The notes under the pieces: generated by a model | Database searches by the model: none | What the model was told of the DNA's origin: nothing | The model's input: the letters and a program-made list of their open reading frames with translations, nothing else | In this document: piece after piece, positions 1 to 6,510 of the stretch | Numbering within the stretch: the first letter of the stretch is position 1 | Layout of the letters: each line of letters begins with the position of its first letter | Position numbers and translations under genes: made by a program | Origin: Chloroflexota bacterium | Lineage (GTDB): Bacteria; Chloroflexota; Dehalococcoidia; Lucifugimonadales; JAPUKM01 | Direction of reading: 5' to 3' | Assembly (NCBI GenBank): GCA_027295645.1 | Contig: JAPUKM010000010.1 | Location: 1 to 17,182 of the forward strand | DNA length: 17,182 nucleotides

Positions 1-89
1 GTGTGCCACATTGCCCTGGAACGGGGTTCCTGCCCACATCCTGCATCGACTTCAGCAATCGCTTTTGGAAAAAGGCAACGCCGCCGCCC

Positions 90-296
90 CTACATCTCCG
101 CTTGCTTTTCACCGGAGAGGTAGGCCTCCGGCTCCTTGGAGAAGGCCACACGACACCCCGGCCCACAGAAGTAGTAGGTCCTCCCTTCATGCACGTGGGT
201 GCCTCCGGGTGCCTTCCCAACATCCACCGTCATGTGGCAGACGGGGTCCTCCGCGGTCTCTCCACGGCCAAAGAGGTTGCGTAGCTTGCTTACCAT
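90..296 (-). CDS. YHS-domain protein (small metal-binding)
   Basis: This is a 68-residue protein made almost entirely of one YHS domain. It shows EDPVCHM at about residues 16-22, then a basic/aromatic stretch EGRTYYFCGPGC (37-48) and the closing FSKEPEAYL. Cys20, Cys44 and Cys48 are the expected metal-binding residues. YHS domains occur alone or attached to metal-transport ATPases and are thought to bind transition metals; the substrate here is unknown. The ATG at 296 is chosen over an in-frame GTG at 311 because AGGAGG (303-308, reverse strand) sits 6 nt upstream of it. The GTG would overlap the EF-G-like stop codon (GTGA) and has no such site in front. The gene follows the EF-G-like gene by 11 nt and is probably cotranscribed. 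The family is clear, the role is not. Confidence 0.88.
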   Translation of the reverse strand: MVSKLRNLFGRGETAEDPVCHMTVDVGKAPGGTHVHEGRTYYFCGPGCRVAFSKEPEAYLSGEKQAEM

Positions 297-302
297 CGTA
301 TC

Positions 303-308
303 CCTCCT
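303..308 (-). promoter_or_regulatory. Ribosome binding site of the YHS gene
   Basis: On the reverse strand AGGAGG lies 6 nt before the ATG at 296 and overlaps the TGA of the upstream EF-G-like gene. It decides the start codon and suggests translational coupling between the two genes. Confidence 0.75.
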
Positions 309-2350
309 CACGCCTTCACAGGCGCTTCGCTCTTGGATACCTCAATGATGCGCTGTACCAGATGCGCCGGCACCTCTTCGTACCGGGTGAACTCCGTCTT
401 GAATCGGCCGCGTCCCTGGGTCATTGAGCGCAGGTCTGTGGCGTACCTGGCGACCTCCGCCTGAGGCGCCTCCGCCTCTATGGTGGTTACCCCGCCACTT
501 GGCGTCATCCCCAGGATACGCGCGCGCTTGCCGTTCAGGTCACCCATCACTTCGCCCGTGAAGGAGTCCGGCACCGTGACCTCTATGAACATGATGGGCT
601 CCAACAGCACCGGGCTGGCTTCAGCGAACCCCTTCTTGAGGGCGTAGGAGCCCGCGATCTCGAAGGCCATCCCAGAGGAGTCCACCGGGTGAGAGCTTCC
701 GTCGTAGAGCACCACCTTCAGGTCAACGATGGGGTAGCCCGCCACCACACCCTCCTGCAGAGATTTCATGATGCCCTTCTCCACGGAGGGGATGTACTCT
801 TTGGGAACGTTACCGCCCACCACACGGTGCCCGAACTCAAAGCCGCCGCCCCGGGGCAACGGCTCCAGCTCAATCTTCACATGGCCGTACTGGCCGTGCC
901 CCCCCGTCTGCTTCTTGTGCTTGTACTCCGTCTTCATGGTAACCGAGATGGTCTCCATGTACGCCACTTTGGGTACGGTGGCCTCCATCTCCACGCCGAA
1001 CTTCCGCTTTGCCTTCTCCACCGCCACGCCGATGTGCGTATCTCCCATGCCGTCCAGCAGGGTCTCTCCCGTGGCCGATTCCCGACGGAAGTGGAGGCTC
1101 GGGTCCTCCTCTACCAGCCGGGCGAGGACATTGGACATCTTGTCGAAGTCAGCCTTGCTCTTGGGATGGATGGCAGAGACGTTCACCGGGTCTGGAAAAC
1201 GGATAGGCTCAAGCGTCAGGGCCTGGTCGCGCTGGGTGAGGGAATCGCCCGTTGAGGTGGCCGCAAGCTTGGCCACGCCGCCGATGTCGCCCGCGACGAG
1301 CACGGTGGTCTGCTCCTGCGTCTTCCCACGCAGCGTGAAGAGCTGTCCAATGCGCTCCGCCTGTCCCTTCTGGCTGTTCCACACCTGGGAATCGCTCTTT
1401 ATGGTGCCGCTGAATACCCGCAGATATGAGAGGGTGCCGACATACGGGTCCGCGGTGGTCTTGAACACCAACGTCGCCAGAGGGCCGTCGGCCCGCGCCT
1501 CAAGCTGCACCTCTCCATCCGCCGTGTTTGCCATCGGCGCTGTCGCCTCCACGGGCGATGGCAGCAAGTTCACCACCGCATCCAGCAGCTCTGTGATACC
1601 CTCGCCCTTGATCGTCGAGCCGGCCATGACCGGCACAATCTGCCCGGACAGCATCCCCTTCTTGAGGCCCGCTGCCAGCTCCTCCCGGGTTATCTCCTCA
1701 CCCTCCAGGTACCTGGTCATCAGATCGTCGTCGGTCTCCACCACCGTCTCTACCATGCTGCCCCGCAACCGTTCGACATCCGCGGCCACCGATGCCGGAA
1801 CATCGGCGGGAGGGTTCATCAGATCGATAATGCCCTCGAACTGCTGCTGGGCGCCGATCGCCACCTGAATAGCGGTGCACCCCTTCCCCAGGACCTGCTG
1901 AATGCTCTCAAGGGCACGGTCAAAGTCGGCGTTCTCCCGGTCCATCTTGTTGATGAAGATGATACGGGGCAGGCCCGCCTCCTCGCACATCCGCCAGACC
2001 TCCTGCGTCCCCACCTCAACTCCGGCGTGGGCCGCAACCACCACCACCGCGGCATCCGCCGCCTTCAGACCGGAGATCGCTTCGCCCACGAAGTCCGGGT
2101 AGCCCGGCGTATCGATGACGTTGATCTTGTGATCGCTCCAGAGACACGGCGCCAGGGCGGTCTGAATGCTGCTGCTACGCTTGATCTCCTCGGGCTCGTA
2201 GTCGGTCACCGTTGTCCCATCATCCACCCGGCCCTGGCGGCTGATGGCGCCCGATGCAAGGAGCATTGCCTCCGTAATCGATGTCTTACCCGCCCCAGAG
2301 TGAGATACCAAAGCAATGTTGCGAAGATACTGAGTATCTAAAGCGGACAT
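308..2350 (-). CDS. Elongation factor G-like translational GTPase (EF-G2 type)
   Basis: This 680-residue protein has the full EF-G layout: G domain with P-loop SHSGAGKTS (16-24), DTPGYPDF (80-87) and NKMD (134-137), then domains II to V. The domain IV signature GGHGQYGHV and a C-terminal SMTQGRGRF segment are present. Canonical EF-G catalyses GTP-driven ribosomal translocation and, with RRF, ribosome recycling. In this protein the switch I region reads YEPEEIKRSSSIQT instead of the usual RGITI-containing segment, so the conserved switch I threonine is replaced. That matches the EF-G-like paralogue group (EF-G2) better than the main fusA product. No S7, S12 or tuf genes flank it, which also argues for a paralogue. 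The ATG at 2350 is preceded by a G-rich site (GGGGGGAG). A YHS gene follows 11 nt downstream. Its exact role in translation is unknown. Confidence 0.93.
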   Translation of the reverse strand: MSALDTQYLRNIALVSHSGAGKTSITEAMLLASGAISRQGRVDDGTTVTDYEPEEIKRSSSIQTALAPCLWSDHKINVIDTPGYPDFVGEAISGLKAADAAVVVVAAHAGVEVGTQEVWRMCEEAGLPRIIFINKMDRENADFDRALESIQQVLGKGCTAIQVAIGAQQQFEGIIDLMNPPADVPASVAADVERLRGSMVETVVETDDDLMTRYLEGEEITREELAAGLKKGMLSGQIVPVMAGSTIKGEGITELLDAVVNLLPSPVEATAPMANTADGEVQLEARADGPLATLVFKTTADPYVGTLSYLRVFSGTIKSDSQVWNSQKGQAERIGQLFTLRGKTQEQTTVLVAGDIGGVAKLAATSTGDSLTQRDQALTLEPIRFPDPVNVSAIHPKSKADFDKMSNVLARLVEEDPSLHFRRESATGETLLDGMGDTHIGVAVEKAKRKFGVEMEATVPKVAYMETISVTMKTEYKHKKQTGGHGQYGHVKIELEPLPRGGGFEFGHRVVGGNVPKEYIPSVEKGIMKSLQEGVVAGYPIVDLKVVLYDGSSHPVDSSGMAFEIAGSYALKKGFAEASPVLLEPIMFIEVTVPDSFTGEVMGDLNGKRARILGMTPSGGVTTIEAEAPQAEVARYATDLRSMTQGRGRFKTEFTRYEEVPAHLVQRIIEVSKSEAPVKA

Positions 2351-2413
2351 ATCTCCCCCCTCTCAAGAGCCACTCTGGCTGGCCGCCATTGTGGTCATGG
2401 CAGCGCCTCTGCA

Positions 2414-2443
2414 TGACGGAGTCCCCTCAGCGTATGCTATCAT
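2414..2443 (+). promoter_or_regulatory. Putative extended -10 promoter for the first HExxH gene
   Basis: The sequence TGCTATCAT gives an extended -10 (TG at 2435-2436, TATCAT at 2438-2443). A weak -35-like TGACGG lies at 2414-2419, 18 nt upstream. Transcription would start near 2450, leaving about 10 nt before the ATG at 2460. The same nine bases occur before ybeY. The -35 match is poor, so the call rests on the -10. Confidence 0.45.
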
Positions 2444-2459
2444 AGTTAAAGGTATCCTC

Positions 2460-3668
2460 ATGCGCCGCCTTCTGGCCTCCTACCTTCTCCTCCTCATCTT
2501 CCTCTCCGCAACCGGCAGCGACGTCCTGCGAATCTCTCCCGTAGAGGAGATCTCTGTCCGCTACCGCTTCAATCTGGTTGGCTGGGAGGTGGCCAATTTC
2601 CCGGCCAAGTGGCTCCGCGAGCTGCAAGACGTTGTCTTCCCATTCACCCGGCAGGATGGCACTGAGCTGGAGGATATCCTCGAGTATTTCAGCCTGGGAG
2701 ACGAGGCCAACCGGCTGCAAGCACAGATCAATGAAGCGGCTGCCGCGGGAGACGCTACCACAGAGCTGGAGCGCCAGCTACAAGAGGTCCAGCGCCGGCG
2801 CGACTCTCTGCGCTCCGATGTGGAGCGGCTTCTGGAGGCGGAGCTCAGCGCCGCTCTCCGGGAGGAGGGTATCCCCTCCAGAATCGGCGGCCTCATCTTC
2901 CCACCCGTGGACTTCGTGCTGGACCGGCCGCCGCGGGTGCTGAGCGTATCGCCTCGGGACCGCATTCTCCTGACGGAAGACATATTCCTGGTCCCGGATA
3001 TGTCAGTAGAGGAGCAGGAGGCGCTGGAGGAGCGCATCTCCCAGGAGCAGGAGGTGTCGGCACTGGTGGACAGCCTAGGAGGCCTCTCCACCTACCCCAG
3101 CTTCATCACCCCTACCGACCTGCGCTCCACCCTCAGCATCGCCGCACACGAGTGGCTCCACCACTACCTCTTCTTCCGCCCCCTGGGACAGAACATGCAC
3201 CGTGATGACGACATAAGGACGCTCAACGAGACCACGGCAAACGTCTTCGGCGACGAGCTGGGAGACCGCATCTACACCCGCATAACCGGCGAGGAGCTCC
3301 CGGAGCGGATACGGGGCACCGAGGAGGAGTGCAGGGAACCCCGGTTCTGCTTCGACAGGGAGATGCGCCGTACCCGTCTGCGCGTGGAGGAGCTTCTGGA
3401 CCAGGGGGAGATTCTCAAAGCGGAGGCCTACATGGAGGAGCGACGCCAGCTCTTCGTGGAGAACGGCTACCATATCCGCAAAATAAACCAGGCCTACTTC
3501 GCACGGCGGGGAGCCTACGCGGACGATCCGGCCTCCATCAGCCCCATCTTCGACCAGCTTACGGAGCTACGGGGGCTGAGCGACTCCCTCGCCCGGTTCA
3601 TCCACACCGTCTCCGGCGTTTCCGGCTACAATGGATTCAACGAGCTGCTAACCGAGTTGCGAGGCTGA
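2460..3668 (+). CDS. Exported HExxH zinc-metallopeptidase-like protein, unknown function
   Basis: The protein has 402 residues from the ATG at 2460. An upstream in-frame ATG at 2391 would lie ahead of the putative promoter and put 23 extra residues before the hydrophobic segment, so it is rejected. MRRLLASYLLLLIFLS is a signal peptide or membrane anchor. Residues about 82-135 are strongly charged and probably form a coiled coil. The core motif is HEWLHH (230-235), followed by LNETTANVFGDELG, where Glu257 could be the third zinc ligand as in gluzincins (HExxH plus a downstream Glu). The C-terminal third (KINQAYFARRGAY, then a predicted helical tail) recalls in layout the putative aminopeptidases of DUF2265, but similarity is too weak to assign it. 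It lies 25 nt upstream of a second HExxH protein in the same direction. Likely an extracytoplasmic hydrolase; substrate unknown. Confidence 0.85.
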   Translation: MRRLLASYLLLLIFLSATGSDVLRISPVEEISVRYRFNLVGWEVANFPAKWLRELQDVVFPFTRQDGTELEDILEYFSLGDEANRLQAQINEAAAAGDATTELERQLQEVQRRRDSLRSDVERLLEAELSAALREEGIPSRIGGLIFPPVDFVLDRPPRVLSVSPRDRILLTEDIFLVPDMSVEEQEALEERISQEQEVSALVDSLGGLSTYPSFITPTDLRSTLSIAAHEWLHHYLFFRPLGQNMHRDDDIRTLNETTANVFGDELGDRIYTRITGEELPERIRGTEEECREPRFCFDREMRRTRLRVEELLDQGEILKAEAYMEERRQLFVENGYHIRKINQAYFARRGAYADDPASISPIFDQLTELRGLSDSLARFIHTVSGVSGYNGFNELLTELRG

Positions 3669-3693
3669 CGCCGGTCGCTCCAGAACCTCTCAA

Positions 3694-5910
3694 ATGATCC
3701 CTTCACTACCAACCAGCCTCTTGGCTTGCCTGACCACCGCCACTCTTCTTGCGGTTGCATGCGCGGGAGACCCGACGCCCACGCCTGCCCAGGAGCCTGT
3801 CTCTCTCGACGGCTCCCCGCAGACCCCGTGGGTCCGCGACAGAATTCTGGCCATTGAGGGGCTGTACCGCTTCACTGAAGCCGGACAGGCCTGGCTGGAG
3901 GGGTACGACCTGCGGCAGATGGAGGGACAGCCCGGCTGGTTCGGAAGCTTCGGTTATCAGCGCTGGGCCGGCGTTGGCCAGGCCATCCCGGACCGCGTCC
4001 TCCATGAGTTGAGCCACTCCTACTACGGCGCGTTCACCATCACCGGGCGTCCGGAGCTGAGCTGGGAGACACCGGAGGGCGATGAGGTCTCCCCCGCCCT
4101 GCTACAGTATCGCGCCGACCTGGCGACCTTCATGTCCCAGCCCCCGGACGCCTATGAGGCGCTTCGGGAGCGATTCAGAAACCTGCCGAACCTATCCAAG
4201 GGGCAGTACCCGGACCTCCATCACTTTGGAGAGGCCGACCTGATCTTCGCCGTGGGGGGCAACCTCAATCTCATCCCGCCCATCCTGGTGAAATACTTCG
4301 ACCAGTTTCTCCTTTCGGGAGAGATCCAAACGTGGAACGAGACGCTCCGCTGGTACCTGGGCCTCTCCGACGGCAATACGAGAATAGCCGACGGCCAGAT
4401 TGGCATCGCTCACTTCCCCCGCACGGGCTACGAGGCCATGGAGCCGCTGAGCGCCGCAGATGTCCCCCAACAGTTCCAAGCGATCCTGGAAGGAGAGGAG
4501 CAGCAGCGGCTGAGCGATTTCGCCCAGCAATACGACCTCATCAAGCGAGAGCGGTTCAGCCTCACGGACGCCGCCTCCGTTGACGGCGACTTCAAGTTCT
4601 GGCGTCGCCTGCTCAGGGAGGTGTTGGAGCTTCATCGCAAGCACCCGGACGTGCTCGCCCAGGCCGGAGGGCAGGGGATAAACATCGCCAGCGTCCTGGA
4701 CACCCTGCTGGAGGCGGAGCGCCTCTCTCCCCAAGAGCAGGCCCGGCTGCTCAGACCCAGGCTCCAGGAGCCGCTGGTAAGCGACTTCCTCGCGCTGCTG
4801 CACAGCAGAGCACTGGTCGAGCTCCTCGCCAGAGAGCCGCAGGAGGCCTCCGATGCACCCGTGCAGGACGTCATCGGCAAGTTCACCGAGAAGCTCCGTC
4901 ACTTCATTGAGGCCGTCGATTCCGTCGCGACCATCGGGCGGAACGACCCCGACCGTGGAGTCCGTGAGCTTGAGGAGTTCCTTGCGGGTCTGGACGACGA
5001 TGAGCAGAGGAGAAACCTGGACCTCATCTTGGACCTGCTGTGGGAGGTCGACCCGGAGCTGGCCGGTGAACTGGTCAACGGTATGAGCGACGCCGCCATT
5101 CTCCAGATCCTGAACAATAACCCCGGGGCCACTATGAACGGCCATGTCCGCCCCCAGCGCCTGCTGACCGCTCTCAACATCACCATTGACGCTTCACAAG
5201 GACAGCTTACGGATGGGATGAGATCGCTGCTGGGCAACACCTCCGGAAACGCCCAGATCGATGCTCCCTTCACCGGGCTGGCCTACGATGTCGTCGCTCA
5301 GCGAGCTACCCAGGCCCCCCGAGAGACCATGGCCGTGCTGCAAGAGGCGCAGGTCCGCCTCTCGGCACAGCCATTCACCGGATTCATCGCCAGCCGGCCA
5401 CAGGCTGCCTCCGCCATCCTGAGCGCCGACCTGGACGGAGCGGCTGAGCTCATCGCCAGCCGCCAGGGCCACGGAGAAACTCCACAGCGGGTCATCCACA
5501 CCCTCATCCTCTACGACCCCGTACTGGCCGGGAAGATTGTCGCCACGCTGAGCGCCAGGGGAGAGGAGGAGATCGTGGCGGAGGCGCTCATCATCTTCGC
5601 ATCAGATTCCCGCAGACTGGAGGCCAACCGATCGGCGGACCTTTCGCTGGAGAACGACAGGCGGTTCCTCCAACACCTCATTGACGCCAAGGGGGCCGCG
5701 TGGGTGCGGCAGCGTATGGAGAGCGCCATACGCACATACGACCAGCGCATCCGCGATGGCACCATGGACCCCGGGTTCCTGACGGCCTACGCTGAAACGC
5801 TGCAAAGGATCATCGATCTGGAAACGGAGCCGTCCCGCAGGCGTCTCCTTGAACAGACCTTTGACGGAGCCTTCGAAGCCACCACCGGCGGGGCGTTATC
5901 TGCCTACTGA
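3694..5910 (+). CDS. Putative lipoprotein with HExxH motif and long helical C-terminus
   Basis: The 738-residue protein begins with a hydrophobic segment ending LLAVAC, a lipobox-like site with Cys23, followed by a Pro/Thr-rich linker (DPTPTPAQEP). The n-region lacks the usual Lys/Arg, and no other start is available because an in-frame stop lies at 3649-3651. HELSHSYYG (104-112) is a zinc-hydrolase-type motif. HHFGE (176-180) is a possible source of a third ligand. From about residue 230 to the end the protein is charged, Leu/Ala-rich and apparently all helical, with no family I recognise. No good ribosome binding site precedes the ATG, so translation may be coupled to the upstream gene 25 nt away. 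The pairing suggests the two act together outside the cytoplasm. Function unknown; peptidase activity is only an inference from HExxH. Confidence 0.85.
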   Translation: MIPSLPTSLLACLTTATLLAVACAGDPTPTPAQEPVSLDGSPQTPWVRDRILAIEGLYRFTEAGQAWLEGYDLRQMEGQPGWFGSFGYQRWAGVGQAIPDRVLHELSHSYYGAFTITGRPELSWETPEGDEVSPALLQYRADLATFMSQPPDAYEALRERFRNLPNLSKGQYPDLHHFGEADLIFAVGGNLNLIPPILVKYFDQFLLSGEIQTWNETLRWYLGLSDGNTRIADGQIGIAHFPRTGYEAMEPLSAADVPQQFQAILEGEEQQRLSDFAQQYDLIKRERFSLTDAASVDGDFKFWRRLLREVLELHRKHPDVLAQAGGQGINIASVLDTLLEAERLSPQEQARLLRPRLQEPLVSDFLALLHSRALVELLAREPQEASDAPVQDVIGKFTEKLRHFIEAVDSVATIGRNDPDRGVRELEEFLAGLDDDEQRRNLDLILDLLWEVDPELAGELVNGMSDAAILQILNNNPGATMNGHVRPQRLLTALNITIDASQGQLTDGMRSLLGNTSGNAQIDAPFTGLAYDVVAQRATQAPRETMAVLQEAQVRLSAQPFTGFIASRPQAASAILSADLDGAAELIASRQGHGETPQRVIHTLILYDPVLAGKIVATLSARGEEEIVAEALIIFASDSRRLEANRSADLSLENDRRFLQHLIDAKGAAWVRQRMESAIRTYDQRIRDGTMDPGFLTAYAETLQRIIDLETEPSRRRLLEQTFDGAFEATTGGALSAY

Positions 5911-5935
5911 CCTGGAGAGACCCGCACAACATTCC

Positions 5936-5964
5936 TTGTCCGCAACCAACCCCTGTGCTATCAT
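5936..5964 (+). promoter_or_regulatory. Promoter of the ybeY-dnaX-rec-accC run, likely leaderless
   Basis: TTGTCC (5936-5941) and TATCAT (5959-5964) are separated by 17 nt, and a TG one base upstream (5956-5957) makes an extended -10. The expected start site, 6-7 nt after the -10, falls on the ybeY GTG at 5971, predicting an mRNA with essentially no 5' leader. It lies in the 60-nt gap after the upstream lipoprotein gene. Confidence 0.65.
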
Positions 5965-5970
5965 CTCTTC

Positions 5971-6510
5971 GTGAGCGCGGGAGCCGTAGCGAGCCACCAA
6001 ATAGACGTCCGGATCTTCCCCGCATTTCGAGGAAAAGCATCGGGCCCTCGGCTTCGGCTCGTGGCCCAGCAGGCCCTGGAGGCCGGCCACGGACCAACCA
6101 ACGTCTCCCTCAGTCTCAGCCTCGCCCTCGCCGACGACGAGACCGTCCGACGGCTGAACCGTGACTACCGCGGCCTGGACGAGACCACCGATGTCCTGGC
6201 CTTCGCCTTCCACCATCCGGGACACTACGAGGGAGAAGGGGAGCCACCGCCTATTCCAGAGGATGATCCTTTCACAGTTGCCCCGCAGGGAGAGGACTTC
6301 CTCGGCGAGGTGGTCATCTCCTATCCCCAGTGCGTCCGCCAGGCCCAATCCGAGGGGCGCAACATCGACGAGGAGCTGGCCCTGCTGGTGACACACGGCG
6401 TCCTCCATATCCTGGGCTACGACCACCTCACCCCAGACGAGGAGCGCGTCATGCGTGAGCGTGAGGCGGCGGCTCTGGCCGCAGTCGGCCCCCACCGGGA
6501 GCGACTATGA
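5971..6510 (+). CDS. ybeY: YbeY endoribonuclease, rRNA maturation factor
   Basis: YbeY is a zinc-dependent endoribonuclease needed for 16S rRNA 3'-end maturation and 70S quality control. The signature THGVLHILGYDH gives the three zinc-ligand histidines His142, His146 and His152 in the H-x3-H-x5-H spacing. The upstream RLNRDYRGLDETTDVLAF (61-78) and FLGEVVIS (110-117) are also typical. An acidic, proline-rich loop at about 82-108 lengthens the protein to 179 residues, somewhat above the usual 150-165. The start is GTG at 5971, with no ribosome binding site but a promoter about 7 nt before it, so translation is probably leaderless. Its TGA overlaps the dnaX ATG (ATGA), indicating coupling. Confidence 0.95.
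   Translation: MSAGAVASHQIDVRIFPAFRGKASGPRLRLVAQQALEAGHGPTNVSLSLSLALADDETVRRLNRDYRGLDETTDVLAFAFHHPGHYEGEGEPPPIPEDDPFTVAPQGEDFLGEVVISYPQCVRQAQSEGRNIDEELALLVTHGVLHILGYDHLTPDEERVMREREAAALAAVGPHRERL

Noticed and set aside
18..30. Inverted repeat GGAAC-GGG-GTTCC near the window start
   Set aside because: A 5-bp stem with no T-run or repeat partner; likely chance in GC-rich sequence.
60..89. Possible terminator after the YHS gene (T5 tract on the reverse strand)
   Set aside because: The adjacent stem is only about 3 bp (GGC-GTT-GCC), too weak to call.
768..1868. 366-codon plus-strand ORF opposite the EF-G-like gene
   Set aside because: It is a shadow of a conserved minus-strand gene in GC-rich DNA; its translation is Ser/Pro/Arg-rich with no motif and no ribosome binding site.
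2391..2459. Upstream ATG for the first HExxH protein
   Set aside because: It would lie ahead of the putative promoter and place 23 residues before a normal signal peptide.
4192..5145. 317-codon minus-strand ORF opposite the lipoprotein gene
   Set aside because: It is antisense to a long ORF with a signal sequence and a HExxH motif; composition is biased and no family features are seen.
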